From Imperialibacter sp040222815 (GTDB lineage: Bacteria > Bacteroidota > Bacteroidia > Cytophagales > Cyclobacteriaceae), in assembly GCF_040222815.1 (NCBI RefSeq), contig NZ_JAVKCH010000018.1:124001-188000 (forward strand): a stretch of 64,000 nt of DNA, in the 5' to 3' direction. The position numbers and the translations under genes were made by a program. The notes beneath the pieces were generated by a model. The model did no database searches. It was not told where the DNA came from and saw nothing but the letters and a program-made list of their open reading frames with translations. This document shows, in pieces, positions 42,588 through 51,743 of the stretch (positions within the stretch are counted from its first letter, which is position 1; each line of letters opens with the position of its first letter).

Positions 42588-43748
42588 TTACGACAGTTGC
42601 GGTTGATTAGTTTGGTTTTTCGAACTAGAAATCGACATTATCCTTTTTGGCTTGGGCGAAAAGAAAAGACGCCTCAGCGTTTCCAGTCCATGCAGGCCAA
42701 TTATTATCGCTAAACCTATCAGAATAGGCTCTTTGATTGAAAGCGTCAAAAGGAATAACACAATAAAGAAATTTGTGCAGGCAACCCATAAAACTGCGCC
42801 CCATACCTTGTTTTCGGCAAGCCCACCGTTGGCGATAGTGCCCAGGAAAATAATGCTAAACAAGAATAGCTTAGGAGCACCTGCCCACGATGGTTCCTTG
42901 TAGATATAAAAAAGCAACAAACAGAACAAAAGTAGCCCGCCAACGCCAACAAAGGCATCGCTAAAGAAGGTTTTTTGAGTCTCATGCTTTCTCAATTGCG
43001 GCAGCGGAAGACGAAGCCACTTCAAAAAAGGGATGTTATTGGCCCAGAATGGGTTTTCCGATGGAACAGGATCATTGGTGCCGAATTCAATATCAATGTC
43101 ATCACGTTCTGCCTGGAATGTACCGAATAGTTTGTCCCAAATGACGAAGGTACCACCACAGTTTTTGTTGACGTACTCCGGATTCTTGCCATGGTGCACC
43201 CTGTGGTGAGAGGGAGTGATCATGATGTGCTCCAGCCAGCCGCTCTTTTTCACAATCCGGTTATGGTTATAAAACTGAATAAAATAGTGGACTGAAGAAA
43301 CTACGATGAATATCTCCAGTGGAAGTCCCAAGATGGCCAACCCAGCAAAAAATGGGAAGGAGGTAAGTGAAGAATACCAGGAGTTTCTAATGCCGAGGGA
43401 TAGACTGAAATGCTCCCCTTCATGATGAACTACGTGAACAGCCCAAAGGAAGCTGATAGCATGATGGAGCCTGTGCAGCCAGTAAAAGCAAAAGTCCCAG
43501 GCGACAAACGCAAAGACCCACTGCAGGGAAACGGGCCACTGAGCCACCCAGCCAAAACTAAAGTGCGTCAGCAACCAATGGAAAGCTAATACCTCCAACC
43601 CTCGGAAAATCCACAGCAGGATATGGCCGGAGTTGAGGTTCATGACGATTTCCTTCCAGGGGATTTTCTCCTGCAGGAAGTACCTGATGGCGACAAGCTC
43701 CATCAGAACCAAAAGGAAAAGAAGACCCGTGCCGTATACCAGATTCAT
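42588..43748 (-). CDS. Fatty acid hydroxylase / sterol desaturase family membrane protein
   Basis: 386 residues from ATG 43748 (MNLVYGTGLLFLLVLMELVA), 10 bp after the ketosynthase stop. The frame is open to 43808, but that would run into the upstream gene. The di-iron histidine boxes are HRLHH near residue 90, HVVHHEGEH near 106 and HHRVHH near 179. About seven membrane helices surround them, with an extra C-terminal group (residues 255-370) seen in the longer branch. It would hydroxylate or desaturate a lipid chain made by the upstream enzymes. It is the fifth gene of the overlapping operon. Confidence 0.88.
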   Translation of the reverse strand: MNLVYGTGLLFLLVLMELVAIRYFLQEKIPWKEIVMNLNSGHILLWIFRGLEVLAFHWLLTHFSFGWVAQWPVSLQWVFAFVAWDFCFYWLHRLHHAISFLWAVHVVHHEGEHFSLSLGIRNSWYSSLTSFPFFAGLAILGLPLEIFIVVSSVHYFIQFYNHNRIVKKSGWLEHIMITPSHHRVHHGKNPEYVNKNCGGTFVIWDKLFGTFQAERDDIDIEFGTNDPVPSENPFWANNIPFLKWLRLPLPQLRKHETQKTFFSDAFVGVGGLLLFCLLLFYIYKEPSWAGAPKLFLFSIIFLGTIANGGLAENKVWGAVLWVACTNFFIVLFLLTLSIKEPILIGLAIIIGLHGLETLRRLFFSPKPKRIMSISSSKNQTNQPQLS

Positions 43749-43758
43749 AACTTTAGGC

Positions 43759-44754
43759 TTAGAATTTAAATAACAGTCCGCCAACGGAAAACCCAGCCGC
43801 AGTGCCAATCAGCAAACAACTATCGCCTTTTTTGAGCCGCCTTGTTTCGATGGCTTCTGTCAAAGCTAGCGGAATGGAAGCGGCTATGCAGTTGCCATAG
43901 TTCGCCAGGTTATTGACGACTTTGTCCTTTTTGCCACCAAGGAGACTGTCAAGCAGCATCAAGCCTGATTTGCTGGCCTGATGAGGGATGATCAGGTCCA
44001 CCTCTCCGATTGATAAGCCAATTTTGCAAAAGAACTTTTCCGTAAACTCGGGCACTTTTTGCATGGCCAGTTTCAGCAGCTTTTTTCCTTCCATACTAAA
44101 GGAATGAAGTGTTGCATCGTAGGGGTGATCCTTGAAGAAGAACCTGTTTCCACCGCCTCTGATGATGGTGTGTTCGGCTCCCTCAGCATAGGTGACCAGA
44201 CTGTGTTTCACGAGGCCGCTTTCTCCGGTATCATCAAAAGAGACAATGATGGCAGCGGCGGCATCTCCAAAAAGGCTGAACGTTTCCTTGTGTTCGGGGT
44301 TGAGGCCCTTTGAAGCTATTTCTGCACTCACAATGGCTACGTGCCGACAGTCGCTGTCGTTGAGCAGGCGGGACGCATAGTCCAGTGCAGTCACAAAGCT
44401 GAGGCAGGTGGTGTCGATGTCGATGCATCCAATTTCAGTGTGATGCCAACCCAGCTCATGCTTGATCATGCTGGCTTTGTTGGGTAGGGGATAATCATAG
44501 GTGGCTGAGGCAGCAATGAGGCAACCAAGGTCTTCCGGTTGCAGCTCGGCACTTTGCATAGCCTTTTTTAATGCCTCTGCACCAAGCCAGCTGTTACTCT
44601 CAGTGGTGGCAATGTGGCGTTTTTCGACACCTGAATATTTGTAAATCCAGCCAGCCGGGAGCCCAAGCTCTTTTTCCATTTCCTGCGAATGGACGCACTT
44701 CGATGGCAGGCAATAACCCACACCGACAATCTTAAATGGTCTGATGACTTTCAT
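43759..44754 (-). CDS. 3-oxoacyl-ACP synthase III family ketosynthase
   Basis: 331 residues. The thiolase-fold triad is intact: Cys near residue 117 (DTTCLSFVTALD), His near 258 (IIPHQASKSG) and Asn near 284 (ANYGNCIAASIPLAL). The GDAAAAIIVS strand and the C-terminal LLIGTAAGFSVGGLLFKF are typical of FabH/OleA relatives. Because it sits with an acyl-adenylating enzyme and a reductase, it is unlikely to be the housekeeping FabH. It may condense two acyl units as OleA does, or prime a special fatty acid. Its start overlaps the preceding gene's stop by 23 bp. Confidence 0.87.
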   Translation of the reverse strand: MKVIRPFKIVGVGYCLPSKCVHSQEMEKELGLPAGWIYKYSGVEKRHIATTESNSWLGAEALKKAMQSAELQPEDLGCLIAASATYDYPLPNKASMIKHELGWHHTEIGCIDIDTTCLSFVTALDYASRLLNDSDCRHVAIVSAEIASKGLNPEHKETFSLFGDAAAAIIVSFDDTGESGLVKHSLVTYAEGAEHTIIRGGGNRFFFKDHPYDATLHSFSMEGKKLLKLAMQKVPEFTEKFFCKIGLSIGEVDLIIPHQASKSGLMLLDSLLGGKKDKVVNNLANYGNCIAASIPLALTEAIETRRLKKGDSCLLIGTAAGFSVGGLLFKF

Positions 44755-46033
44755 TCCTTATCCTTTTGAATTTGACTCCCTTCTGGAGGAGTTGCTCTTC
44801 TTCCCGAATGATTGTGATGCCGGGAATACCAAAAATTTCAAATAAAGACTGAAGTGCACTTTCAGCTTTTCTGTATGCGTTTAAAAAATCTCCTTTGTTT
44901 ACTTCAATAAACAGGCCAATTTTTTTCTCACTTCGCCTGATCACCACGTAATTGTCAATTGCATCGCTGCTGAAAGCCACAGCCTGGCGGATAAAATCGG
45001 GGTAGATCGTGATTGTTTTGTCATCGTGGACAAACACAAAAACGTCGTCAGACCTGCCCTCTATTTTAGCGATTTGCATTGTTTTTAGCCCGCAACTGCA
45101 TGGCCCACCTTCATGAATGATGTCGTTCAGTTCGTAACGAACAATGGGCTGGGTCGTTCTCAGAAGGTCGGTGATAATGGGGTGAAATCTTTTCTTCTCC
45201 TCGTCCAGGTATTTTTTCTCAATCAGCAGCCAATCTTCATTGAAATGCAGAAAGCCTGCCTTGCAAGTGTGGGCCAAAAACCCCTCCGTGCACTGGTAGA
45301 CTTGCTCTATCATTATTTTAAAGACCTTTTCTAAGTAGGCTTTCTGATCATCTTCCAATACCTCAGCTACGGAAATCACCTTCTCGAATGACGGCCGCTG
45401 CCCTGTCTGTTCATAGTGCCTGGCTATGTGTATCAGCACAGAGGGCTGCCCCACCAGAATGTGAGGGCTGGTGGCTACCACCGTTTGGCAGTGCTCCTCC
45501 ATATCACTTTTTATGTCAAAGAACTTAAACTGCAGCAACGACGAGTTCACCGACTCATAAAGCGTGCTGTTGGCCCTGAGAAAAAAAGCAACTTTTCGTT
45601 TTCGCAATGAAAAACCAATGACCCTGTCAAAAATGGCAGCTACCCAAATGGCTCTCTCCGTTTGACTGGCGAGGAAGATGCCTCTGTTTCCACTTGTGCC
45701 GGACGAAAGCCCGACGGTAGTTCCCCGAACCGTGGGGGAGAAGTTCCTTGACTTTTCACTTTCAAGGCCGACAGCGAAAGCCTCTTCTTTTGTAATGCCC
45801 ACTGTATTGATCTCATCGAAATGGGTCATGAACGAGCTTTTGTCCATGATGGGAAATTGGCTGAGCAACTGACCTGAAAGAGCTTTGTAGAAGGATGATT
45901 TTTGGAGGTTCTTTCTCCACCGGGTTTCTTTTGTAGCCCGCAATTGGCCAAGCGACTTTTGGTTGAAGCGCTTTCTTCTTTGCCAGCGGAACAAAAGAAA
46001 ATGCCACAAGATTTCAAGTTTGAAGCCGATCAT
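44732..46033 (-). CDS. F390 synthetase-related adenylate-forming enzyme
   Basis: 433 residues from ATG 46033, fixed by the ATGA overlap with the upstream MBL gene; the open frame extends to 46153. The ATP-binding loop is GLSSGTSGNRGIF near residues 110-122. Further landmarks are QVYQCTEGFLAHTC, PIVRYELNDIIHEGGPCSCG and EGRSDDVFVF, matching the CapK/F390-synthetase/PaaK class. It should activate a carboxylic acid as acyl-AMP and pass it to CoA, ACP or directly to the ketosynthase. The cysteines in GPCSCG may bind zinc. Confidence 0.85.
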   Translation of the reverse strand: MIGFKLEILWHFLLFRWQRRKRFNQKSLGQLRATKETRWRKNLQKSSFYKALSGQLLSQFPIMDKSSFMTHFDEINTVGITKEEAFAVGLESEKSRNFSPTVRGTTVGLSSGTSGNRGIFLASQTERAIWVAAIFDRVIGFSLRKRKVAFFLRANSTLYESVNSSLLQFKFFDIKSDMEEHCQTVVATSPHILVGQPSVLIHIARHYEQTGQRPSFEKVISVAEVLEDDQKAYLEKVFKIMIEQVYQCTEGFLAHTCKAGFLHFNEDWLLIEKKYLDEEKKRFHPIITDLLRTTQPIVRYELNDIIHEGGPCSCGLKTMQIAKIEGRSDDVFVFVHDDKTITIYPDFIRQAVAFSSDAIDNYVVIRRSEKKIGLFIEVNKGDFLNAYRKAESALQSLFEIFGIPGITIIREEEQLLQKGVKFKRIRNESHQTI

Positions 46034-46887
46034 GATGGTGAGCTGTTTAATGCTGTGAGCGTGTCGAGGCAGTGGCAGGGGATGATCAGTGTGTCCGGAT
46101 GAGCCTTGTGGTAATTGTGTACCCGATTCAGGCTGGCCTTGTAGTCGACCCACGAGTCAAAGAAGAGGCGAACGATGGGGTGGGGGAGCTTTAGGTCAGT
46201 ATAGGCTGGTTTCAGCCAGGCCGCATCGGAGATGAGAAAGACCTGGCCTTTTTCCGAGGCGAGCAGGGCACCCAGCTGCCCTTTGGCGTGGCCATCCAGC
46301 CTGGTTAAAAAAATGGAGCCGTCATCAAGCAGGTCATGCAATGCCCCGAGGTGCTCGTCTTTCGATGTGCCTTTTTCAATATCAATAAAGTCGCTTCTTT
46401 CTTCACAGTCTTCAGGCATTTGTGCGGGAAGGAATCCTTTTTTTAATGCACCAAACCCGCTTTTTCCTTTGATATCGTTATAAGCTGCCCGGTCGCAGAT
46501 GAATCGGGCATTCGGGAAGTCTCTAAGCCCCCCGATGTGATCGGCATGGAAATGCGATACAATGATGTAGCGAACGTCTTCCGGCTGTATTCCGTCGGCT
46601 TTTAATTGTGCTGCGGCTTCTTCTTCCGGTTGTATAAAAACGGGTGTAAATGCCCGGTACAACTTGTACGGATAGGAGCTTGTGCTAGAGAAAAACCGTT
46701 TTGAGTAGCCAGTATCAAAGAGGATTACGCCATGCTTTGGATGTTTGATCACTGCATAGGTGGCGTAAAACCGAATGGTCTTTTTGGGTGCGCCCCTTTG
46801 TGCATGGTGCCAGCTGGCTGTGCAGTAGCCAGCGGACTTCAGCTCAAAGCTTACTAATGGGCCTGTTTGGTTTTGCTTTGGTGTCAT
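46030..46887 (-). CDS. MBL fold metallo-hydrolase
   Basis: 285 residues with the metallo-beta-lactamase metal motif SHFHADHIGG near residue 108, a preceding ILFDTGYSKRFF strand, TRLDGHAKGQLGALL and the late His in IIPCHCLDTL. It resembles the lactonase/thioesterase-like branch. No signal peptide. It starts with an ATGA overlap with the epimerase gene and ends with one to the adenylating enzyme, so the three are tightly coupled. In the supposed lipid pathway it could hydrolyse a thioester or lactone intermediate. Confidence 0.87.
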   Translation of the reverse strand: MTPKQNQTGPLVSFELKSAGYCTASWHHAQRGAPKKTIRFYATYAVIKHPKHGVILFDTGYSKRFFSSTSSYPYKLYRAFTPVFIQPEEEAAAQLKADGIQPEDVRYIIVSHFHADHIGGLRDFPNARFICDRAAYNDIKGKSGFGALKKGFLPAQMPEDCEERSDFIDIEKGTSKDEHLGALHDLLDDGSIFLTRLDGHAKGQLGALLASEKGQVFLISDAAWLKPAYTDLKLPHPIVRLFFDSWVDYKASLNRVHNYHKAHPDTLIIPCHCLDTLTALNSSPS

Positions 46888-47876
46888 TGGTAAGCTGTTT
46901 TGTACCAGGCGGCAAATTCGTCAATAGCCTCCCAGGTGGTTTGACCTGGCTTGTAGCCCAGCCGTTCTCTGGCTTTGGTGATGTCGAGCGTCATCGATCT
47001 GGCAAGGATGCCCACCGATTGTCGGGTGAGCACAGGCTCCTTTTGTGACCGGGATAATTTGGACTTCCACTCCATCAAAGTGGCGGCCAGGGAGGCCACT
47101 GCATAAGGCACTTGCCCTTTGGGTGGCGGTAAGTCAAATTTACTCAAAACATAGTTGATGGCTTCCCATAGCTTCACGGGCTCACCATTGCAGATATTGT
47201 AGGCTTCTCCGCAAGCATCTTCAGGAGCGTGCATGGCCAGTTGTACTGAGTGAACTACATTGGAAACAGCGGTTAAGTCCACCACATTGTCACCCGAGCC
47301 AACTATCTTCAGCCGACCCTCATGGTAAGAGCGGATCAGCCTGGGGAAGATGACGGTGTCGCCTCTTCCAATCAGTGCCCGTGGCCGGATCGAAATATAG
47401 CTCAAGCCGGACTTCTCAAGTAGCTGCTCAGCTTGTAGTTTGGTGGCTGCGTAATAGTTGGAAGCCTTTTCGGGCAGGGGGTCACTTTCTTTTACATTGA
47501 AACGATTTTTGAAGTTGAAGTAAATAGCTGGCGTGGAGATATACACGTAGCGTCGCACTCCAGCTTTTTTACTGGCAGCAATCAGATTGGCCTGGGATAC
47601 GATATTGGCCTGACGAAAGGCATCATAGCTGCCCCACGGTGAGGACAGGCTGGCACAGTTAACGACGACATCGATGGGCTGTTCGAACAGCCGCTCTACA
47701 TACCTGGTATCCACCAGGTCTCCAAGCTGATAATTTAGCTTTTGGCTTTCAACTGTGTGAAGCGGGTCGGGCTTTCGTCCGGCAGCAACTATTCGGCTTA
47801 TTTTGTCATCCAAAGCCAATGCCTCAGCTATTCTGGAACCAAGGAATCCGGTGGCGCCTGTTACAAGTACGTTCAT
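46884..47876 (-). CDS. NAD-dependent epimerase/dehydratase (3-beta-HSD/OleD-like SDR)
   Basis: 330 residues. The Rossmann motif GATGFLG is at residues 7-13 and the catalytic YxxxK is YYAATK near 140, with a preceding YISTPAIYFN strand. It belongs to the extended SDR group related to 3-beta-hydroxysteroid dehydrogenases and OleD, which reduces beta-keto acids. It is the first gene of the six-gene minus-strand run, so its upstream gap (47877-47945) must contain the operon promoter. No clear consensus is seen there. Confidence 0.87.
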   Translation of the reverse strand: MNVLVTGATGFLGSRIAEALALDDKISRIVAAGRKPDPLHTVESQKLNYQLGDLVDTRYVERLFEQPIDVVVNCASLSSPWGSYDAFRQANIVSQANLIAASKKAGVRRYVYISTPAIYFNFKNRFNVKESDPLPEKASNYYAATKLQAEQLLEKSGLSYISIRPRALIGRGDTVIFPRLIRSYHEGRLKIVGSGDNVVDLTAVSNVVHSVQLAMHAPEDACGEAYNICNGEPVKLWEAINYVLSKFDLPPPKGQVPYAVASLAATLMEWKSKLSRSQKEPVLTRQSVGILARSMTLDITKARERLGYKPGQTTWEAIDEFAAWYKTAYQ

Positions 47877-47945
47877 GATAAGCCCTGGTTGTTTGACGCT
47901 CTAAATTAGTCAATCTTCCGCTCATCCGAATGGTGGGAAAAGGGA

Positions 47946-47976
47946 AAGAGCATTGAACCAACGGCACAATGCTCTT
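47946..47976 (-). terminator. Terminator after the 176-residue lipoprotein gene
   Basis: AAGAGCATTG (47946-47955) and CAATGCTCTT (47967-47976) form a 10-bp stem. On the minus strand it is followed by a T/C-rich run. It separates the lipoprotein gene from the lipid operon. Confidence 0.65.
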
Positions 47977-48000
47977 ACAAATCATGAGACTTAGTTAAGA

Positions 48001-48531
48001 TTATTCGTAGGGTTGAATGCAAGTGATTTCGACACTATAATGATCGCCCGGATATGCCTGGCAAACGACGACATCAGGATTTGGTTCGTAGTTATCCAGT
48101 ATTTTGACGCCGATATAGTACTTTGTTCCCTCTGCAGGCCTGTTCCCTTTCATGATATCAAGAAGATCAAACGTGAGTTCTTCGGTGGGAAGTGCTTCGC
48201 ACATATCATTGTTGCCATCATGGATCAATGCAAAGGTTGCGACGGCGGGGATGGTTGAGGAGTCAATGGTTCCGTCCCACACTAGTTTGAAATCATGTTT
48301 TTTGCAGCCGCCAGCATATTGTACGGTTACTTTTAGCAGCGAGTCATTCAGTACAGCTTTTTTGATGAAGAAAGGATCCCCCGTCGTTTGCGAGGTTGCG
48401 GCGATAAAGGTATCGGCATTGACTTCCCAACTTGTGGCAAATCCCGATGAGGGAGTAATCGGCTCGTTTTGGCAGGAGAACACGGCCAGTGAAAAGGCCA
48501 GCACTAGCAGACTTGAAACAACAACTTTCAT
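48001..48531 (-). CDS. Uncharacterised lipoprotein
   Basis: 176 residues with the lipobox VFSC (residues 17-20) and mature start QNEPITPSS. The rest is a small beta-rich domain (LLKVTVQYAGGCKKHDFKLV, TKYYIGVKILDNYEP, HYSVEITCIQP) with four cysteines that could form disulfides. It lies downstream of the second TPR-CHAT gene on the same strand, but a terminator stands between them. No known family recognised. Confidence 0.72.
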   Translation of the reverse strand: MKVVVSSLLVLAFSLAVFSCQNEPITPSSGFATSWEVNADTFIAATSQTTGDPFFIKKAVLNDSLLKVTVQYAGGCKKHDFKLVWDGTIDSSTIPAVATFALIHDGNNDMCEALPTEELTFDLLDIMKGNRPAEGTKYYIGVKILDNYEPNPDVVVCQAYPGDHYSVEITCIQPYE

Positions 48532-48603
48532 AGCTCAGGGGTTTGTTATAAGAAACCTTTTGCAGCCATTTGGTTGGAAGCCGTTGCTACAGTTTATGTG
48601 GAA

Positions 48604-48637
48604 AAAACAAAGGCCCCAATAGTGTGGAGCCTTTGTC
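48604..48637 (-). terminator. Terminator of the second CHAT gene
   Basis: On the minus strand CAAAGGCTCC pairs with GGGGCCTTTG around ACACTATT and is followed by six T, 24 bp past the stop codon. Confidence 0.82.
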
Positions 48638-48660
48638 TGGGAGGGTGATTTTGTTAAGAC

Positions 48661-51609
48661 TTAGTTCATCATCACAAAAGCACCCCAGTAGTAGGGCTCA
48701 GTATATTTGGTTCTCAGCGCATTTTGAGCTTTGGCAAACGCTACCTGCTTGTCACCCGACTTCAAAAACTCTTTATAGAAGTTGACCATCAGTTCCTGGG
48801 TAGCTTCGTCGTTTACTTTCCACAAGCTCATGATGATCGATCCGGCTCCGGCAACCTGAAAGGCACGCTGCAAGCCGTAAACACCTTCCCCGCCTTTGAT
48901 CTCACCCAGGCCTGTTTCGCAGGCGCTGAGGATAACCATGTCGGTTTGCTCAAGGTTGAGGTTCAGTACTTCGTAGGCAGTCAGTATGCCGTTGTCGGAG
49001 GTATTAACTTCTTTGTTTTCGACGCTGCCAGTGGTGCCTTCCACGCCGGCGAGAAAAAGCCCGGAGCGTAAAAGTGGGTTTTCCTTAGCCTTGCTGATCT
49101 CCACGCCAAGTACTTTGTCAGCATCGGTGCTCGCAACGTCCTGAAGGAAGAAACCATGGGTAGCGATATGAAGGACTCTTGGATTTTTGACCTGATCCTT
49201 TAAGAGCGCCTCTGTTGCCTGATCCTGCATGTACACATCTGCTGTGGTTCCGGAAGTCTTGGCCAGGGCGCTAATGGCCTGCACTTCCTTCTGTGTTCCA
49301 GGTAGGGGCGAGAGCGTGCTTTTTGCTCCATAGTTAGGGAAGCCTACAAGCACTGTGTTTTTCGAAGCACTCCTGGCACTGGCAGTTTGGGCTAGCTGCC
49401 TCGTACTACTCAATAACACTATGTCATGTTTGTCTTTCACATAGCTGCCATCGGCGGCCTTGAGGGTAATGACGTTTATCTGGTTGTACACGCCGTCGAG
49501 CGACATATACAATTTTTTACTGCTCGCAACCCTGCCTGCAATAGGCTTCCAAAATTGTTCGTAGGTAATAGCATCCTCCACTTTGTTGGTCACCATGTTG
49601 CGGTAGGCTTTGGCATACCTGGTTTCAAGGTCTTTGCCATTGCTGATGGTGACAAGCTCTGGCGATGTAGCCCCATTTTTCACCAGCGCAAACGTGTATT
49701 TGCTGTTGTCGGTCAGCGACTTGTCAAATGAAGGATAGGTGATGATCTCAACGGCCATTTCACCGGCTTTGAGTTTAGCAGCCACATCGGCAAGTTTGAC
49801 CGACGGCAGCTTGTTGGCATCAGAAAAGTCGCCGCTCATTTGGTTGAGCTTTCGCTCCAGGCCGTTGGCGGAAGACTCCAGGGAGTCCAGATTGATCTTT
49901 TGCTCTTTCAGCTCATCTTTAGAGAGCGAGTAGTAACTGGCCAGCGACTCCTTCAGGTTCGTCCAGTCGAGGTAGGTGTCGATGAGTGGCTGGTTGCCGC
50001 TGTTCAAAATGTTCTGACGAAGCTTGACAGAACTGCTCAGCAAAATACCCTTTGTAGACAAATGAGCTTCATACATCCTGGTGGCCAGCTCGGGCTTCTT
50101 GCCGCTGTTCTCTGCTGCAAAATTGTAAAAAGCCAGAAAGGATGGCCGCACCTTGTCCCAGTATTTGCCTTTCTCATTTTCGCTCATGGCTCCGAAATAC
50201 TTTTCGAGCAGATCCATATGTTTTGTAAGCAAAGCACCAAAAGTAGAATCAGCCTTGTCCGTTTCACCCTTCTTCCAGCGGGTGATGGCCATGTTTTCGA
50301 GTGTGCCGAGGTATTCAGGGTGGTTGTTGCCGAAGTTTCTTTCGTAGATACCAATCACATCGCTGAAGGTAGTGACGGCCTTGTCATACTGATCGGTGAA
50401 GTAGTAGTACTTTCCAAGGTTGCGTAAAGTGGCCGCATAGGCTGGGTGATCCTCCTTCAGCTTCTTTTTGTAAATCTCCACTGCGCTGGTCAGCAAGCCT
50501 TCCACCTCATCCGTTCTGCCCAGTTCCATGTATAGTCCAGCTAGCTGGTTTTGAATCTCAGCATAGTCGGGACTGCTCTTGCCAAAGCGTTTCTCCTTCA
50601 GCTCAAGCAGCTCTTTGTAAATGGCTTCGGATTCGGTGTATTTCTTCTGGTTTTGGTAAATAACGGCAAGGTTGATTTTCAGCTTGGTGAAGTCGGTACC
50701 TTTTTCGTTGATGTGCTTGGCAGCCAGCTCAATGCTTTTGTTGAGGCTACTCACCGCCTGCTCATTCCTGCCTAGCTCAAAACGGAGAATGGCTTCATTG
50801 TTTAGTGCAACGGCATACTCCATCTGGTCGTCAGAACCATTTTTAGCCATCAGTCTAAGGCATTCAGCCATGGCTTTCTCGGCCTCGGTGTACTGCCCCA
50901 GGTCTTTGTAAAGCACGGCCAGGTTGTTGAGCACAGAAGCCATGGCCTGGCTGTTAGGGCTGATTTGTTCTTTGATCAGGGTTTCCGTTTGCTCGTAGTA
51001 ACTTTTGGCGATGGTAAACTGACCCTGAGAGTGGTGGAGGATAGCCATGTTCATCATCGTTTTGGCCAGGCCGTACTTTTCCAGCAGATCAAGAGAGTTG
51101 TTGGACGTAATTACTTCCACTACCTCAAACAGGTTGTTGTCGTTGTACGCACTGAGAATTTGATCACTCAGGTAGCTGGTGGCTAAACTGCCACCATAGT
51201 TTTCGTCGAGCAGATAGTTCAGACCGCCAAGAAAATTCATTCTTGCGCTCCACTTACTGATATTTAGTGCAATACTGCCTGAGCGGTTGGAATCAAACAC
51301 CTTTTCAGCTCTGGTCAACTTCACCACATTGTTGCCGGAGTTGTCGGTATAGTTTTTTGCACCCAGTAAAAAGGCATTCTGGTTGTCTTCTCGGTTATCG
51401 AAAAATGACACCTTGGAGCCTTGAGAAATGGCCAGGTTGTAGAAGGTGGTGTCTTTGGTGATTTGCTTGTCCCTGGGAGATGATGTGAGCGATTCCGTGA
51501 GATTTTTCTTGAGTTTGTTCATCAGCTGTGCACTGGCGTGAGGAGCAAACAAACCGCTAAAAAGAATGGTGACCAGCGAAAAAATTGTTTTGAATGAGAA
51601 GGTTTTCAT
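48661..51609 (-). CDS. TPR-CHAT caspase-like protease, exported
   Basis: 982 residues with a signal peptide (ends ASAQ near residue 28). TPR repeats span about 150-470 (IAKSYYEQTETLIKEQ, TEAEKAMAECLRLMAK, TESEAIYKELLELKEK, YDKAVTTFSDVIGIYE). A coiled linker precedes the CHAT domain (about 680-980). The catalytic pair is H818 (LHIATHGFFLQ) and C897 (VILSACETGLGEIKGGEGV), followed by SLWKVNDEATQELM. There is no C-terminal membrane helix, unlike the first CHAT protein of the window. A soluble periplasmic protease is expected. Its partner is unknown. Confidence 0.88.
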   Translation of the reverse strand: MKTFSFKTIFSLVTILFSGLFAPHASAQLMNKLKKNLTESLTSSPRDKQITKDTTFYNLAISQGSKVSFFDNREDNQNAFLLGAKNYTDNSGNNVVKLTRAEKVFDSNRSGSIALNISKWSARMNFLGGLNYLLDENYGGSLATSYLSDQILSAYNDNNLFEVVEVITSNNSLDLLEKYGLAKTMMNMAILHHSQGQFTIAKSYYEQTETLIKEQISPNSQAMASVLNNLAVLYKDLGQYTEAEKAMAECLRLMAKNGSDDQMEYAVALNNEAILRFELGRNEQAVSSLNKSIELAAKHINEKGTDFTKLKINLAVIYQNQKKYTESEAIYKELLELKEKRFGKSSPDYAEIQNQLAGLYMELGRTDEVEGLLTSAVEIYKKKLKEDHPAYAATLRNLGKYYYFTDQYDKAVTTFSDVIGIYERNFGNNHPEYLGTLENMAITRWKKGETDKADSTFGALLTKHMDLLEKYFGAMSENEKGKYWDKVRPSFLAFYNFAAENSGKKPELATRMYEAHLSTKGILLSSSVKLRQNILNSGNQPLIDTYLDWTNLKESLASYYSLSKDELKEQKINLDSLESSANGLERKLNQMSGDFSDANKLPSVKLADVAAKLKAGEMAVEIITYPSFDKSLTDNSKYTFALVKNGATSPELVTISNGKDLETRYAKAYRNMVTNKVEDAITYEQFWKPIAGRVASSKKLYMSLDGVYNQINVITLKAADGSYVKDKHDIVLLSSTRQLAQTASARSASKNTVLVGFPNYGAKSTLSPLPGTQKEVQAISALAKTSGTTADVYMQDQATEALLKDQVKNPRVLHIATHGFFLQDVASTDADKVLGVEISKAKENPLLRSGLFLAGVEGTTGSVENKEVNTSDNGILTAYEVLNLNLEQTDMVILSACETGLGEIKGGEGVYGLQRAFQVAGAGSIIMSLWKVNDEATQELMVNFYKEFLKSGDKQVAFAKAQNALRTKYTEPYYWGAFVMMN

Positions 51610-51649
51610 AAGATCAATGATGGATTCAAAGTCAAAATGATTGATGGAA

Positions 51650-51667
51650 CGGAATAGATATATTCCG
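51650..51667. promoter_or_regulatory. Small palindrome upstream of the second CHAT gene
   Basis: CGGAATA (51650-51656) and TATTCCG (51661-51667) with a 4-nt loop, about 40 bp upstream of the ATG at 51609. It is a possible operator; no more can be said. Confidence 0.35.
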
Positions 51668-51743
51668 GTTTCAAATATGGCAATTTTTAGAGAGGATTAA
51701 TAATGCGGCTAGGGGAAGACATCACTGTATTGATTAAAATAGG

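Noticed and set aside
42588..47876. Olefin (oleABCD) cluster
   Set aside because: There is no alpha/beta hydrolase (OleB), and the adenylating enzyme is of the F390/CapK type rather than OleC. Similarity is limited to the ketosynthase and the SDR.
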